From: Candidatus Brocadiaceae bacterium
Lineage (GTDB): Bacteria; Planctomycetota; Brocadiia; SM23-32
Length of the DNA stretch: 64,000 bases
Direction of reading: 5' to 3'
Assembly (NCBI GenBank): GCA_012728835.1
Contig: JAAYEJ010000026.1
Coordinates: 29,099-93,098, forward strand
Position 1 is the first letter of the stretch. The number at the start of each line of letters is the position of its first letter. Positions 43,037-53,445 of this stretch are shown piece after piece. A program made the translations under genes and the position numbers. The notes under the pieces are model-generated. The model made no database searches, was not told where the DNA came from, and saw nothing but the letters and a program-made list of their open reading frames with translations.

Positions 43037-44056
43037 ATGACCGCCCGGCTGTCGGAGGCCCTGGCCCGCCTTCCGCAGGCGCACGTCGCCGTCTGCGGCG
43101 ACTTCTGCCTGGACGCCTACTGGGACATCGACCCGGACGAGGGCGAGGTGAGCGTGGAGACCGGCCTGCCCGTGCGCCGCGTGCGCACGCAGGACTACAG
43201 CCCCGGCGGCGCGGCCAACGTGGTCGCCAACCTCTGCGCGCTCGGCGTGGGCGAGGTGCACGTGGTCGGCCTGGCGGGCGACGACGTCTTCGGCCCCCTC
43301 CTCCGCCGCATCCTCTCCGAGGCCGGCGCGGACGTCTCCGGCCTGCTCGACGGCGGACCGGGCTGGCAGACGATGGTTTTCGGCAAGCCGCACGTCGGCG
43401 GCGTCGAACAGAACCGCATCGACTTCGGAGGGTTCAACGAGCCGTCCGCCGGGGCCGCCGATGCGCTCGCCGGGGCGCTCGACGCGGCGGCGCGCCGCTG
43501 TACGGCCGTGGTGCTGAACCAGCAGGTGCCCGGCGGGACGTGCCCGCCCGGCGTCATCGAGCGTCTCAACGCCGTGGTGGCCGCCCACCCGGCGCCCGCG
43601 TTCCTGGTCGATTCGCGCGACCGCGCCGCGCTCTACCGCGGCGGCTCGCTGAAGGTCAACGCGCACGAGGCGGCCCGGCTGTGCGGACGTCCGCGCCCGC
43701 TCGGCGTGCCCGTGCCCCGCGAGGAGGCGCAGGCGTGCGCGCGCGAACTGTGCGGACGCACCGGCCGGCCCGCGTTCGTCACGTGCGGCGCCGACGGCAT
43801 CTGCGTGGCGGACGGCGGGCGCCTCGATCACGTGCCCGGCATCGCCCTGGAGGGGCCGCTGGATCCGGTCGGGGCGGGCGACACGGCCGTGGCCGCCCTG
43901 GCGGCCGTCATGGGCTCCGGCGGCGATGCGCGCACGGCCGCCCTCGTGGCCAACCTGGCCGCCGCCGTCACCGTCAGGAAGCTGCACACCACCGGCACGG
44001 CCACGCCCGCCGAGATACGCGCCCTGGCGGCGCGCGCGGGCGCGGGCGCAGGTTGA
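43037..44056 (+). CDS. PfkB-family carbohydrate kinase, HldE/RfaE1-like
   Basis: A 339-residue ribokinase-fold sugar kinase. Its N-terminal PGGAANVVANLCALG and C-terminal DPVGAGDTAVAALA are the PfkB signatures; the catalytic Asp is in GAGD. Overall layout (GDFCLDAYWDI, then PGGAANV, then NAHEAARLCG) is that of D-glycero-D-manno-heptose-7-phosphate kinase (RfaE domain 1), an LPS heptose step, but the cytidylyltransferase domain found in HldE is absent. ATG 43037 has GGGAG upstream. Last gene of the housekeeping run; substrate is uncertain. Confidence 0.82.
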   Translation: MTARLSEALARLPQAHVAVCGDFCLDAYWDIDPDEGEVSVETGLPVRRVRTQDYSPGGAANVVANLCALGVGEVHVVGLAGDDVFGPLLRRILSEAGADVSGLLDGGPGWQTMVFGKPHVGGVEQNRIDFGGFNEPSAGAADALAGALDAAARRCTAVVLNQQVPGGTCPPGVIERLNAVVAAHPAPAFLVDSRDRAALYRGGSLKVNAHEAARLCGRPRPLGVPVPREEAQACARELCGRTGRPAFVTCGADGICVADGGRLDHVPGIALEGPLDPVGAGDTAVAALAAVMGSGGDARTAALVANLAAAVTVRKLHTTGTATPAEIRALAARAGAGAG

Positions 44057-44130
44057 AAATGTGGCGGGCTTCTGGCAGACTCAGCACCCGACGGAGGCCG
44101 TACGCGACTCGAGCACGGAAGGGCGGGACA

Positions 44131-45612
44131 ATGGAACCGAGACGGGCGCTGGGAACGAGGCGACGGGGGCTCTGTGCGGGGCTTCTGATGGTGGCCGTCC
44201 TGGCCGTCGCGGCCGCCGGGGCCGTGGCGGCCGGCGACGTGGCGGTGGCCGGCCGGACGGCCGAACTGCTGCGGTTCGCCCCCGAGGGCACGTGGGCGGC
44301 CGGCGCGGTCGACCTGGAGCGCCTGCTGGCGGCGCCCATGCTGGCGCCGCTCCCGATGATGGCCCCCGACATCGCCAGGCAGGCGCGCGGCATCCGGACG
44401 GCTGCCGCGTTCGCCCTGCCGATGGAGCCGCCCCTGGACGAGCACGAGGGCCCGCGCCGCGTCTGCGGGCTGGTCGAGCTGGCCGAGGGGAAACGCGGGG
44501 CGCTCGAGACCGAGCTGACCGGGGCGCGTCAGGACGAGCCGCTGGAGGGGCTCGCGGTCTACGGAGGCCCAGACCTGCTGGCGGCCTTCGTCGACGACAC
44601 GACCCTGGTCTTCGGGAGCGACCGCGACGCCCTGGCTGCGGCCGTTCGGGTCGTCCGGGCGGGCGCCGGCGCGGGCCTGACGGGCGGACTGAAGGCCATC
44701 ACGGAGCCGCACGCCGGCCGGACGCTCTTCGGCGGCATGGCCCTCCCCCGTCCGCTGGCGGAGGGGTTCCCGGAGTCCGCGCGAGAGGACTCTCCCGAAT
44801 GGATCCGCGAGCTGACGGGCGCCGGCTTCGGGTGCGATCTGGCACCCAACCTGGCCGCGCGCGTGCATCTGAAGTTCCTGAACCCCGACGCCGCGCAGGC
44901 CGTGCGGGGCGCGGCACAGGAGCGGATTGCCGCGCTGCGGACGGAACTGGCTGCTCAGGGCGACCCCGCGATGGCGGCCGTCAGGGCCTCGGCGGCCATG
45001 GTGCTCGACGCGATCGAGCTGACGGCCGAGGGGCCGGACTTCCGCGCGAGCATCGACCTGAATCCGCAGCAGACGCAGGCCCTCCAGGGGGCTCTGTTCA
45101 TGCAGATGATGATGTTCGGGCAATCGCTGGGCCGGGCGCGCGCCCAGGCGCAGACGGCCGTCGGAATGGCCAACCTCCGCAACCTGTTCACGAGCATGGT
45201 GCTGTACCGCGCCGACCACCAGCAGCAGTTTCCGCCGAGCCTCAAGGCCCTGCTCGACGAAGGCTACCTGACCGATCGGGACATGCTGATCGACCCCGCC
45301 GACCCGGCGCCGCAGGTCGATCCGCAATCCGGCCTGCCGACCAGCTACCTCTACGCGGGCGAGGTGCCGCCGAACGTGCCGGGGAACTTCATCATCGCCT
45401 ACTCGCGCAAGGGCATTTACGGAGACGTCCGGTTTGTGCTCTACGCCGACGGCGCGGTGAGCGAGGTCAGCGAGGCCGACCTGCAGCGGTCCGGCGCCGC
45501 GCGCGGGATGTCGTTCTGGGACTGCTTCCGGTGGGCGGCCGACCACTGGCGCAGCGAGTTCGTCTACGAGGACGAGGAGCGTCTGCGCAGGTTCTTCGAG
45601 ATACAGGGTTGA
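44131..45612 (+). CDS. Exported hypothetical protein with C-terminal pseudopilin-like tail
   Basis: A 493-residue protein I do not recognise as a named family. It has an N-terminal signal sequence (LLMVAVLAVAAAGAVAAG), a long alpha/beta region containing RFAPEGTWAAGAVDLERLL of the kind seen in DUF3352-like secreted proteins, and a C-terminal segment, VGMANLRNLFTSMVLYRADH then FPPSLKALLDEGYL, followed by a YLYAGEVPPNVPGNFIIAYS strand pair. That tail matches the globular part of planctomycete type-II pseudopilin proteins, without the prepilin helix. It precedes aconitase by 16 bases, so may be co-transcribed with central metabolism genes. Function unknown. Confidence 0.75.
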   Translation: MEPRRALGTRRRGLCAGLLMVAVLAVAAAGAVAAGDVAVAGRTAELLRFAPEGTWAAGAVDLERLLAAPMLAPLPMMAPDIARQARGIRTAAAFALPMEPPLDEHEGPRRVCGLVELAEGKRGALETELTGARQDEPLEGLAVYGGPDLLAAFVDDTTLVFGSDRDALAAAVRVVRAGAGAGLTGGLKAITEPHAGRTLFGGMALPRPLAEGFPESAREDSPEWIRELTGAGFGCDLAPNLAARVHLKFLNPDAAQAVRGAAQERIAALRTELAAQGDPAMAAVRASAAMVLDAIELTAEGPDFRASIDLNPQQTQALQGALFMQMMMFGQSLGRARAQAQTAVGMANLRNLFTSMVLYRADHQQQFPPSLKALLDEGYLTDRDMLIDPADPAPQVDPQSGLPTSYLYAGEVPPNVPGNFIIAYSRKGIYGDVRFVLYADGAVSEVSEADLQRSGAARGMSFWDCFRWAADHWRSEFVYEDEERLRRFFEIQG

Positions 45613-45628
45613 GGAAGGACGGGGTTCC

Positions 45629-47548
45629 ATGGGCGAGAGCCTGACGTACAAGATCATCGGCGCGCACCGGGCCGAAGGGACGGCCGAGCCGGGGCGGCCG
45701 GTCGCCATCCGCATCGACCAGACGCTGACGCAGGACGCCACCGGCACCGCCGCCTGCCTGCAGTTCGAGGCGATGGGCGTCGACCACGTGCGCACGGAGC
45801 TGTCGGTCAGCTACGTGGACCACAACATGCTGCAGGCCGACCCCCTCAACGCGGACGACCACCGCTACCTTCGGTCGGTGGCCGCCCGCTACGGGATCGT
45901 CTTCAGCCGGCCGGGCAACGGCATCTGCCACCAGGTGCACCTGGAGCGGTTCGGCGTGCCGGGCAAGACGCTGCTGGGCAGCGACAGCCACACGCCCACC
46001 GGCGGCGGCCTGGGCATGATCGCCATCGGCGCGGGGGGGCAGGACGTGGCCTGCGCGATGGCCGGCCTGCCGTTCGAGCTGACGGCGCCGCGCGTCGTGC
46101 AGGTGGTTCTGACGGGCGCCCTGGCACCGTGGGTCAGCGCCAAGGACGTCATCCTGGAGCTTCTGCGCCGGCTCGGCGTCAAGGGCGGCGTGGGCAAGGT
46201 GTTCGAATATGCCGGGCCGGGCGTCGCCGCGCTCAGCGTGCCGGAGCGCGCGACGATTACGAACATGGGCGCTGAACTCGGCGCGACGACCAGCGTGTTC
46301 CCGTCCGACGACGTCACCCGCGCCTGGCTGCGCGCGCAGGGACGCGAGGACGACTTCCGGGCCCTGTCTGCCGACCCCGACGCGCGCTACGACGAGGTCG
46401 TCGAGCTGGACCTCGCGTCTCTGGAGCCGCTCATCGCCTGCCCGCACAGCCCCGGCAACGTCGTGCCCGTGGCCGAGGCGGCCGGCACGCGCGTGCAGCA
46501 GGTGCTGATCGGGAGCTGCACGAACTCCTCCTACGAGGACCTGGCCCTGACGGCCGCCCTGCTGGCCGGGCGGCGGGTGCACGCGGACGTGGACCTGGCC
46601 ATCAGCCCGGGCTCCCGGCAGGTGCTCAGCACGATCGCGGCCGACGGTGCCCTGGCGCGGATGGTGGACGCCGGCGCGCGCATCCTGGAGGTGGCCTGCG
46701 GGCCGTGCATCGGCATGGGGCAGGCGCCGCCGAGCGGGGCAGTGACGCTGCGCACGTTCAACCGCAACTTCGAGGGGCGCTCGGGCACGCCGGACGCCCG
46801 CAGCTACCTGTGCAGCCCGGCCGTGGCCGTGGCGTCGGCCCTGAACGGGTGCATCACCGATCCGCGCACGCTGGCGGACGCGCCGCCGCCGATCGAACGG
46901 CCGGCCGCGTTCGCCCGGAACGACGCCGGGTTCATCTTCCCGCCCGAGAAGGGCGGAGACGTCGAGATCGTGCGCGGGCCGAACATCAAGCCGATCCCCC
47001 GGCGCGGCCCGATGCCGGACCGGCTCGAGGGCGTCGTCCTGCTGAAGGTGGGCGACAACGTCACGACCGACCACATCATGCCGGCCGGGGCGAAGGTGCT
47101 GCCGCTGCGTTCGAACATCCCGGCCATCAGCGAGTTCGTTTTCGAGCGGATCGACCCGACGTTTCCGCGGCGCGCGCGCGAGGCGGGCGGCGGGTTCGTC
47201 GTCGCCGGCGAGAACTACGGGCAGGGCTCCAGCCGCGAGCACGCGGCGCTGGCGCCCATGCACCTGGGCCTGATCGCCGTCCTGGCGCGCAGCTTCAGCC
47301 GCATCCACAGGGCGAACCTGGTCAACTTCGGCATCCTGCCGCTCACGTTCGCCGATCCGGCCGACTACGAGCGCGTCGAGCAGGGCGCGCGCCTGGCGAT
47401 CGAGGACGTGGCCGCCGGGCTCGAGGCCGGCCGGCTGACCGTCCGGGCCGGGGCGGACGGCCCGCGGTTCGAGGCGCTGGCCGAGCTGAGCGACAGGGAG
47501 CGGGAGATCGTTCTGGCCGGCGGACGTCTGAACCTCCTGAGGCGGTAG
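45629..47548 (+). CDS. acn: Aconitate hydratase
   Basis: TCA-cycle isomerisation of citrate to isocitrate. The 639-residue protein has the aconitase iron-sulfur ligands in [12 protein letters not shown] and GPCIGMG, the [14 protein letters not shown] loop, and the C-terminal swivel domain with [12 protein letters not shown] and [13 protein letters not shown]. Its size (about 640) fits the mitochondrial-like/short bacterial aconitase group, distinct from the 890-residue AcnA. It is followed 40 bases later by isocitrate dehydrogenase, so two consecutive cycle steps are linked. Separate from the leuC/leuD isomerase at 16-22 kb. Confidence 0.95.
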   Translation: MGESLTYKIIGAHRAEGTAEPGRPVAIRIDQTLTQDATGTAACLQFEAMGVDHVRTELSVSYVDHNMLQADPLNADDHRYLRSVAARYGIVFSRPGNGICHQVHLERFGVPGKTLLGSDSHTPTGGGLGMIAIGAGGQDVACAMAGLPFELTAPRVVQVVLTGALAPWVSAKDVILELLRRLGVKGGVGKVFEYAGPGVAALSVPERATITNMGAELGATTSVFPSDDVTRAWLRAQGREDDFRALSADPDARYDEVVELDLASLEPLIACPHSPGNVVPVAEAAGTRVQQVLIGSCTNSSYEDLALTAALLAGRRVHADVDLAISPGSRQVLSTIAADGALARMVDAGARILEVACGPCIGMGQAPPSGAVTLRTFNRNFEGRSGTPDARSYLCSPAVAVASALNGCITDPRTLADAPPPIERPAAFARNDAGFIFPPEKGGDVEIVRGPNIKPIPRRGPMPDRLEGVVLLKVGDNVTTDHIMPAGAKVLPLRSNIPAISEFVFERIDPTFPRRAREAGGGFVVAGENYGQGSSREHAALAPMHLGLIAVLARSFSRIHRANLVNFGILPLTFADPADYERVEQGARLAIEDVAAGLEAGRLTVRAGADGPRFEALAELSDREREIVLAGGRLNLLRR

Positions 47549-47588
47549 AGCCGTTTCCATTCCCTTCCATCCGACGAGTGCACGCACC

Positions 47589-48839
<1,251 letters not shown>

Positions 48840-48867
48840 TCCCGTGCGGTCGGGCAGGAGCAGGATC

Positions 48868-49671
48868 GTGGACACCGTCAAGATCGGCGGCCTGGGCGTC
48901 AGCCGTTTCATCCTCGGCAGCAACCCCTTCAGCGGCTTCTCCCATCAGGGACCGCGCCGCGACCGGGAGATGATCCACTACCACACGTGCGCGCGCATCA
49001 AGGAGACCATCCGCGAGGCGGAGTCACTGGGGATCGACACGATCATCGCGCGGGCGGACTTCCACATGCTGCGCGTCCTGCTGGAGCACTGGGACGAGGG
49101 GGGCACCGTGCGCTGGTTCGGGCAGACCTGCCCCGAGGTGGCGTCGCCCGAGCGCTGCCTGCAGCGCGTGGCCGGCGCCGGGGCGCCCGCGTGCCACATC
49201 CACGGCGGCTATGCCGACCACCTGCTGGCGACAGGGCGCCTGGCGGAACTGATCCCGACGGTCCAGTACGGGCACGCGCTGGGGCTGGCCGTGGGCCTGG
49301 CCGGACACGACCCGGGCACGTTCCGGTGGGCCGAGGAGCATGGGCTCGCCGTGGACTACTACATGTGCGCCTACTACGGCTCGATCGACCGCACCGCGTC
49401 GGCCGAGCACGCCTCCAGCGACGAAGAGGTCTTTGACCCCGCGGACCGGGAGGAGATGACGGAACTGATCCGGACGCTCTCGAAGCCCGTCATCCACTAC
49501 AAGGTGCTGGCGGCCGGGCGGAACGATCCGGCCGAGGCGCTGGCCTACGCGGCGGCGAAGATGCGGCCGGGCGACGCCGTCTGCGTGGGCATCCACGCGA
49601 AGGACAAGCCCGACATGCTGCGCGAGGACGTGCGGCTGCTTCAGGAGGCTCTGGCACGATCGCACGCGTAG
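48868..49671 (+). CDS. Unassigned cytosolic protein, probable TIM-barrel/aldo-keto-related
   Basis: A 267-residue protein I cannot assign to a named family with confidence. The opening VKIGGLGVSRFILGSNPFSG resembles the start of aldo-keto-reductase-like barrels, strands such as IDTIIARADFHML and KPVIHYKVLAAGRNDPAEAL suggest a (beta/alpha)8 fold, and it ends DAVCVGIHAKDKPDMLREDV. No Tyr-Asp-Lys-His reductase tetrad is clear and no signal peptide is present. Start GTG 48868 has AGGAG seven bases upstream; a GTG at 48844 in frame has none. It follows icd by 28 bases and may ride on that transcript. Confidence 0.78.
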   Translation: MDTVKIGGLGVSRFILGSNPFSGFSHQGPRRDREMIHYHTCARIKETIREAESLGIDTIIARADFHMLRVLLEHWDEGGTVRWFGQTCPEVASPERCLQRVAGAGAPACHIHGGYADHLLATGRLAELIPTVQYGHALGLAVGLAGHDPGTFRWAEEHGLAVDYYMCAYYGSIDRTASAEHASSDEEVFDPADREEMTELIRTLSKPVIHYKVLAAGRNDPAEALAYAAAKMRPGDAVCVGIHAKDKPDMLREDVRLLQEALARSHA

Positions 49672-49719
49672 CCCCCGGCGGCGATGTCGGGTAGCGCGTG
49701 GCGTGTCAATCGCGGGTAG

Positions 49720-49740
49720 CCCCCGGCGTCTCGCCGGGGG
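49720..49740. other. GC-rich hairpin 1 in convergent gap
   Basis: CCCCCGGCG / CGCCGGGGG, nine base pairs around a TCT loop. A partial copy of its left side (GTAGCCCCCGGCG) occurs at about 49669-49681. It could act as a bidirectional termination or transcript-end element between the convergent genes at 49671 and 49917. Confidence 0.45.
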
Positions 49741-49796
49741 ACACGCAGATTGGACGCGGGCAACAAGCGTCCTGCGGCGCTGTCCGGCACACACCT

Positions 49797-49818
49797 GCAC
49801 GGCCGGGGGCGGCCGTGC
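49797..49818. other. GC-rich hairpin 2 in convergent gap
   Basis: GCACGGCC / GGCCGTGC with a six-base GGGGGC loop. Second of three strong inverted repeats in the 245-base gap. Confidence 0.4.
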
Positions 49819-49845
49819 CTATCCATTGGGGGGATAGCCCACGGC

Positions 49846-49881
49846 GGGGCGCCCGCGCGTGCATGCACGGGCGGGCGCCCC
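49846..49881. repeat. 36-bp near-perfect palindrome
   Basis: Outer arms GGGGCGCCCGC / GCGGGCGCCCC are perfectly inverted; the centre CGTGCATGCACG is itself a perfect palindrome, leaving only one unpaired base pair in 36. Lies 36 bases from the stop of the reverse-strand dehydrogenase gene. Confidence 0.7.
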
Positions 49882-49916
49882 CACCCATCGGGCGGACGGC
49901 GTCCGTCGGGATCGCG

Positions 49917-50921
49917 TCAGTACTCGATGATCACGCCCACGGCCTTCGTGCGGTCCTTGACGAGCAACTCGAAGCCCTGGACGGCGTCGTCGAACGGGAA
50001 CCTGTGGGTCACCATCGGCGCCGCGTTGACCTTGCCCTCGGCCATGAGCTGCAGGGTGAGCAGGCGGTTGCGCTCGCGCGTCCACTTGTTGTATGGCGTG
50101 GCATGCTGGGGACTTGTGCCGGCGTGCGCGCCGATCACGATCAGCCCCTTGCAGTGGATGTGCGTGTAGACGTCGACCTCTGGGACGAGGCCGCGCGTGG
50201 AGCCCACGGCGACGACGCGCGCCCGCTCCCCGCCCATCTCCAGCGCCGTGTTGAACGCCCGGTTCGAGCCGGTGGCGTCCAGAACGACGTCGGCCATCTC
50301 GCCGTTCGTCAGATCCTTCAGGGCGGCCGCGGCGTCGGTCTCGGCGGGGTTGATCTTCGCGTCGGCGCCCATGCCCTCGATCATGGCCAGGCGCTCGTTG
50401 CTCACGTCGACCGCCACGAGCAGGCGCGGGCCTGTGAGCCGGGCGAACTGCAGCGCGAGCTGCCCCACGATGCCCATGCCCATCACGACGACCACCTCGC
50501 CGAGCTGCGGCTGGGCCAGGCGCAGGCCGTTCATGCTGACCAGGCCGAGGGTGGAGAACGTGGAGTCCTCATACGACACGCCGTCCGGGATGTGGGCGCT
50601 ACCCCGGGCCGGCACGACGATGCGCGTGGCATGCTTGGCCGAGCCGCAGACGCGGTCGCCCACCTTGAAGTCCGTGACGCCCGGACCGACCGCAATGACG
50701 TCGCCGGCCGACGAGTAGCCCGGCACGATCGGGTACTTGTGCTTGCCGGCCTGGATCTGCGCCGTGATGCCCTGCAGGTAGGCCAGCTCGGTGCCCGTGC
50801 TGATGAGGGTCCTTTTCATCTCGATGAGAAGCTGCCCCTCGCCGGGCTCGTGTAGATCGACCTCCTCGATTGCCACTACGTCCTTGGCCGGGAATACCAC
50901 CTGTCGTGCTGTCTCGCCCAT
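49917..50921 (-). CDS. MDR-family dehydrogenase lacking the catalytic zinc ligand
   Basis: A 334-residue medium-chain dehydrogenase/reductase. It has the nucleotide-binding GVVVVMGMGIVGQLALQFA-type strand (VVVVMGMGIVGQLALQFAR) and PGYSSAGDVIAVGPGVTDFKVGDRV. The classical Cys-x-Thr-Asp zinc site reads STGTELAYLQG, so the first zinc ligand (Cys) is Thr; the structural zinc loop of four cysteines is also absent. This is the pattern of the zinc-independent dehydrogenase branch often found in polysaccharide gene clusters. ATG 50921 follows AGGAGG. Substrate unknown. It is transcribed from its own divergent promoter. Confidence 0.85.
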   Translation of the reverse strand: MGETARQVVFPAKDVVAIEEVDLHEPGEGQLLIEMKRTLISTGTELAYLQGITAQIQAGKHKYPIVPGYSSAGDVIAVGPGVTDFKVGDRVCGSAKHATRIVVPARGSAHIPDGVSYEDSTFSTLGLVSMNGLRLAQPQLGEVVVVMGMGIVGQLALQFARLTGPRLLVAVDVSNERLAMIEGMGADAKINPAETDAAAALKDLTNGEMADVVLDATGSNRAFNTALEMGGERARVVAVGSTRGLVPEVDVYTHIHCKGLIVIGAHAGTSPQHATPYNKWTRERNRLLTLQLMAEGKVNAAPMVTHRFPFDDAVQGFELLVKDRTKAVGVIIEY

Positions 50922-50985
50922 CGCCCTTCCTCCTGTGTGCCGAGCGCCACTCCCATGTGCCGAGCCTTCGCGGCCCTGCGCGGCC

Positions 50986-51014
50986 ATTCTGATTCGGCGC
51001 ACGCCGTTTTTCAA
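50986..51014 (-). promoter_or_regulatory. Candidate promoter for the MDR dehydrogenase
   Basis: Reverse strand: TTGAAA (51009-51014), 17-base spacer, CAGAAT (50986-50991). A divergent promoter for the next gene lies within 50 bases. Confidence 0.45.
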
Positions 51015-51062
51015 GTGTCCGCAGGCGCATCGGCGTCGGCGCCGGCGGAACGCGGCCATTGC

Positions 51063-51090
51063 TTGACTTGTGACCGGGGCGCCGCATAAT
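51063..51090 (+). promoter_or_regulatory. Candidate promoter for the fumarase-beta/endonuclease III pair
   Basis: TTGACT (51063-51068), 16-base spacer, CATAAT (51085-51090), ending 55 bases before the ATG at 51146. Confidence 0.5.
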
Positions 51091-51145
51091 AGGGGCGACC
51101 CGACCGGGCGAGGCGGATCGCCCGTGGCGCTTCCTTGGAGGTCTC

Positions 51146-51727
51146 ATGCAGGGATCCGATCCGGACGGCCCCCGCCGACTGACCACGCCCCTGGACGACG
51201 CCCGGGTGCTGCCCCTGCACGCCGGCGACCGCGTCGTGCTGACGGGCGTCGTGTATACCGCCCGCGACGCTGCGCACAAGCGCATGGTCGAGGCGCTCGC
51301 GGCCGGCCGGCAGTTGCCGTTCGACCCCCGGGGGCAGGTCATCTACTACGTGGGGCCGTCGCCGGCCCCGCCGGGCCGGGTCATCGGCGCCGCCGGCCCG
51401 ACCACCAGCGGCCGCATGGACGCCTACGCGCCCGCCCTCTACCGCGCCGGCATCCGGGCCACCATCGGCAAGGGGGGCCGGTCCCCCGAGGTGCGCCGGG
51501 CCGTGGCCGAGTGCCGGGCGCTGTACCTGGCCGCCGTCGGCGGGGCCGGTGCCCTGCTGGCGCGCTGCATCCGGCAGGTCGAGGTGGTCGCCTACGCCGA
51601 ACTCGGCCCGGAGGCCGTCCGGCGGCTGATCGTGGAGGACTTCCCGGCCGTCGTCGTCAACGACGCCCACGGCGGCGACCTCTATGAGCGGGTGCGCGAG
51701 GCTGCCGGGGAGGACGCCCGACCATGA
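51146..51727 (+). CDS. Class I fumarate hydratase beta subunit-like protein
   Basis: A 193-residue protein matching the C-terminal (beta) domain of class I fumarases and tartrate dehydratases: RLTTPLDDARVLPLHAGDRVVLTGVVYTARDAAHKRM, IGAAGPTTSGRMDAYAP, IGKGGRSPEVRRAV and FPAVVVNDAHGGDLYE. In two-subunit enzymes this part swivels over the Fe-S alpha subunit. No alpha gene is adjacent or anywhere in the window; the neighbours are an MDR dehydrogenase and endonuclease III. ATG 51146 has TTGGAGG upstream. It overlaps the next gene by four bases. Confidence 0.9.
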   Translation: MQGSDPDGPRRLTTPLDDARVLPLHAGDRVVLTGVVYTARDAAHKRMVEALAAGRQLPFDPRGQVIYYVGPSPAPPGRVIGAAGPTTSGRMDAYAPALYRAGIRATIGKGGRSPEVRRAVAECRALYLAAVGGAGALLARCIRQVEVVAYAELGPEAVRRLIVEDFPAVVVNDAHGGDLYERVREAAGEDARP

Positions 51728-52422
51728 GGCGGGCCCGCCATGCCCTGCCGCCCGAGCGGAAGATCGGGCCCGTTCTGGATGCCCTGGAAGCGGCCTACGG
51801 CCGCCCTCGGTGGCAGGGGGGAGAGGAGCCTCTGGCCGTTCTGGTGCGGGGGATCCTGTCGCAGAACACCAGCGACGTCAACAGTGCGCGGGCGTTCGAC
51901 GAGCTGATGGGCGAGTTCGGAACCTGGGAAGCGGTCGCCGCCGCCCCCGTGGGGCAGGTGGCCCGTGCCGTCCGCTGCGGGGGCCTGGCCGGGCAGAAGG
52001 CGGCGGCGATCAAGGCGGTGCTGGAGTGGCTCGGGGGCCGCGGGGGCTACTCGCTCGAGTTCCTGGCCGACCTGGACGCCGCGCAGGCCGAGCGGGCGCT
52101 GACGGCGGTCAAGGGCGTGGGCATCAAGACCGCGCGGCTGACGCTTCTGTTCGGCTTCGGCCGTCCCGTGTTCGTGGTCGACACGCACGTGGTGCGCGTC
52201 AGCCGGCGGCTCCGTCTGGTGCCCGAGCGGTGCGGGCGCGAGAAGGCGCACGGGCTGCTGGACGCGCTGGTTGCGGACGATCGCAAGTACAGCGGGCACC
52301 TGAACATCATCGCGCACGGGCGGCGGGTGTGCCATGCCCGCTCGCCGCAGTGTGTCGGCTGCTGCATCCGGCCGTGGTGCGTGCACGTGCGCGGCGACGC
52401 GGCGGCTACCGGCGTTCGATAG
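51724..52422 (+). CDS. nth: Endonuclease III-like DNA glycosylase
   Basis: Removes oxidised pyrimidines and nicks the abasic site. The 232-residue HhH-GPD protein has the helix-hairpin-helix VKGVGIKTARLTLL with catalytic Lys135, the essential Asp153 (VVDTHVVRVS), and the [4Fe-4S] loop C203-x6-C210-x2-C213-x5-C219. All expected residues are present. Its ATG (ATGA) overlaps the fumarase-beta stop. Its 3' end overlaps a convergent gene by 17 bases. Confidence 0.93.
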   Translation: MRRARHALPPERKIGPVLDALEAAYGRPRWQGGEEPLAVLVRGILSQNTSDVNSARAFDELMGEFGTWEAVAAAPVGQVARAVRCGGLAGQKAAAIKAVLEWLGGRGGYSLEFLADLDAAQAERALTAVKGVGIKTARLTLLFGFGRPVFVVDTHVVRVSRRLRLVPERCGREKAHGLLDALVADDRKYSGHLNIIAHGRRVCHARSPQCVGCCIRPWCVHVRGDAAATGVR

Positions 52423-53233
52423 CGCGTTCCAGTCGCTGCACGTCGCGTTCGAGCCGGTCGTGGGCGCGCCGCAGGTCGGCGAACGTGTTCACGTGGACGA
52501 ACACGTTGCCCAGGTCGTGGACGTCGTCGCGCAGGTCCATCAGGTCGGCCTGCATGTTCTCCACGACCTGTGTGAGGAACTGCCCGTCGGCCTGGAGCCG
52601 CTGCACGGCCGTGCGGAGTGCGGCCAGTTCCTGCTCCTGCCGCTGCAGGGCCTCGATCCGCTGGGACGTCAACTGCTTCTCCAGGACGGCCAGGTCGATC
52701 TGATGCCGTCCGTAGTCGAGTTCCTGCATGCGCAGCGCCTCCTGCTGCCACTCTTCCCGTTCGTCGGACAGGACTTCGAGCTTGGCATTGATGCGGTCGC
52801 GGTCCTCGGTCGTCAGGCCGGCCAGCACGGCGCGCTGGTAGGCCTGGCGGGCGCGGACGAACTCGGCGGGCGGGTCCTCGGCCTCCCAGGCGCGACCGAG
52901 GTGGAAGTCGCCCTGGCGCTCGGCAAAGGCGGCCGCCGTGATCGTGAAGCGCTGCATGTCGCGGACGGTGGCGCGGGTGTAGCCGATGATGCCGGCCCCG
53001 ATGGGCTCCACGCGCAGCAGAACGTCGTCCTCATAGACCAGGCGGCCCTCGACGGTCCGGCCCGGCAGCTCCAGCCGGACCATCGGCACCGTTCCATCGG
53101 CCGCGGGCGTCTCGACGGCCACCGCCGGATCGGCCGCCGGCGACGGTGCGGCCATCGGTTCGTCCGCGCGCCCGGCCGCCGTCAGTGCGACCAGGGCCCC
53201 CAGGACCAGCAGGACCTCCACCTTCGTTCTCAT
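52406..53233 (-). CDS. Secreted coiled-coil hypothetical protein
   Basis: A 275-residue protein of unknown function. It starts with a signal peptide (VEVLLVLGALVALTAAGRAD), continues with a small beta-rich part (VRLELPGRTVEGRLVYEDDVLL, resembling a short SH3/Sm-like fold) and ends in a long charged helix (EALQRQEQELAALRTAVQRL, and LRRAHDRLERDVQRLERAIE) predicted to coil. ATG 53233 has GGGAGGGG upstream. A TATAAT (reverse strand, 53285-53290) lies upstream, with no good -35. It is convergent and overlaps nth by 17 bases. Confidence 0.78.
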   Translation of the reverse strand: MRTKVEVLLVLGALVALTAAGRADEPMAAPSPAADPAVAVETPAADGTVPMVRLELPGRTVEGRLVYEDDVLLRVEPIGAGIIGYTRATVRDMQRFTITAAAFAERQGDFHLGRAWEAEDPPAEFVRARQAYQRAVLAGLTTEDRDRINAKLEVLSDEREEWQQEALRMQELDYGRHQIDLAVLEKQLTSQRIEALQRQEQELAALRTAVQRLQADGQFLTQVVENMQADLMDLRDDVHDLGNVFVHVNTFADLRRAHDRLERDVQRLERAIERR

Positions 53234-53349
53234 CTCGCCCCTCCCTTGCTCTTGTCTCCGAGAGTGTCCGGACTGTTTCACAGCATTATACCCTACTGGC
53301 GGCCGTTGCGCTGTCGGGACGATCCGGCGTCAGGCTGCGGAAAAGACGC

Positions 53350-53378
53350 TTGACGTTGCCCCCCGGGGACAGTAACAT
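53350..53378 (+). promoter_or_regulatory. Promoter for the lipoprotein gene
   Basis: TTGACG (53350-53355), 17-base spacer, TAACAT (53373-53378), 68 bases before the ATG at 53446. Confidence 0.55.
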
Positions 53379-53445
53379 CGCGGGTGATTCCGTTCGCTGC
53401 ACACAGCAAACAGGGAATGAGCTGATCACGTTCAGGGAGGCGAAC

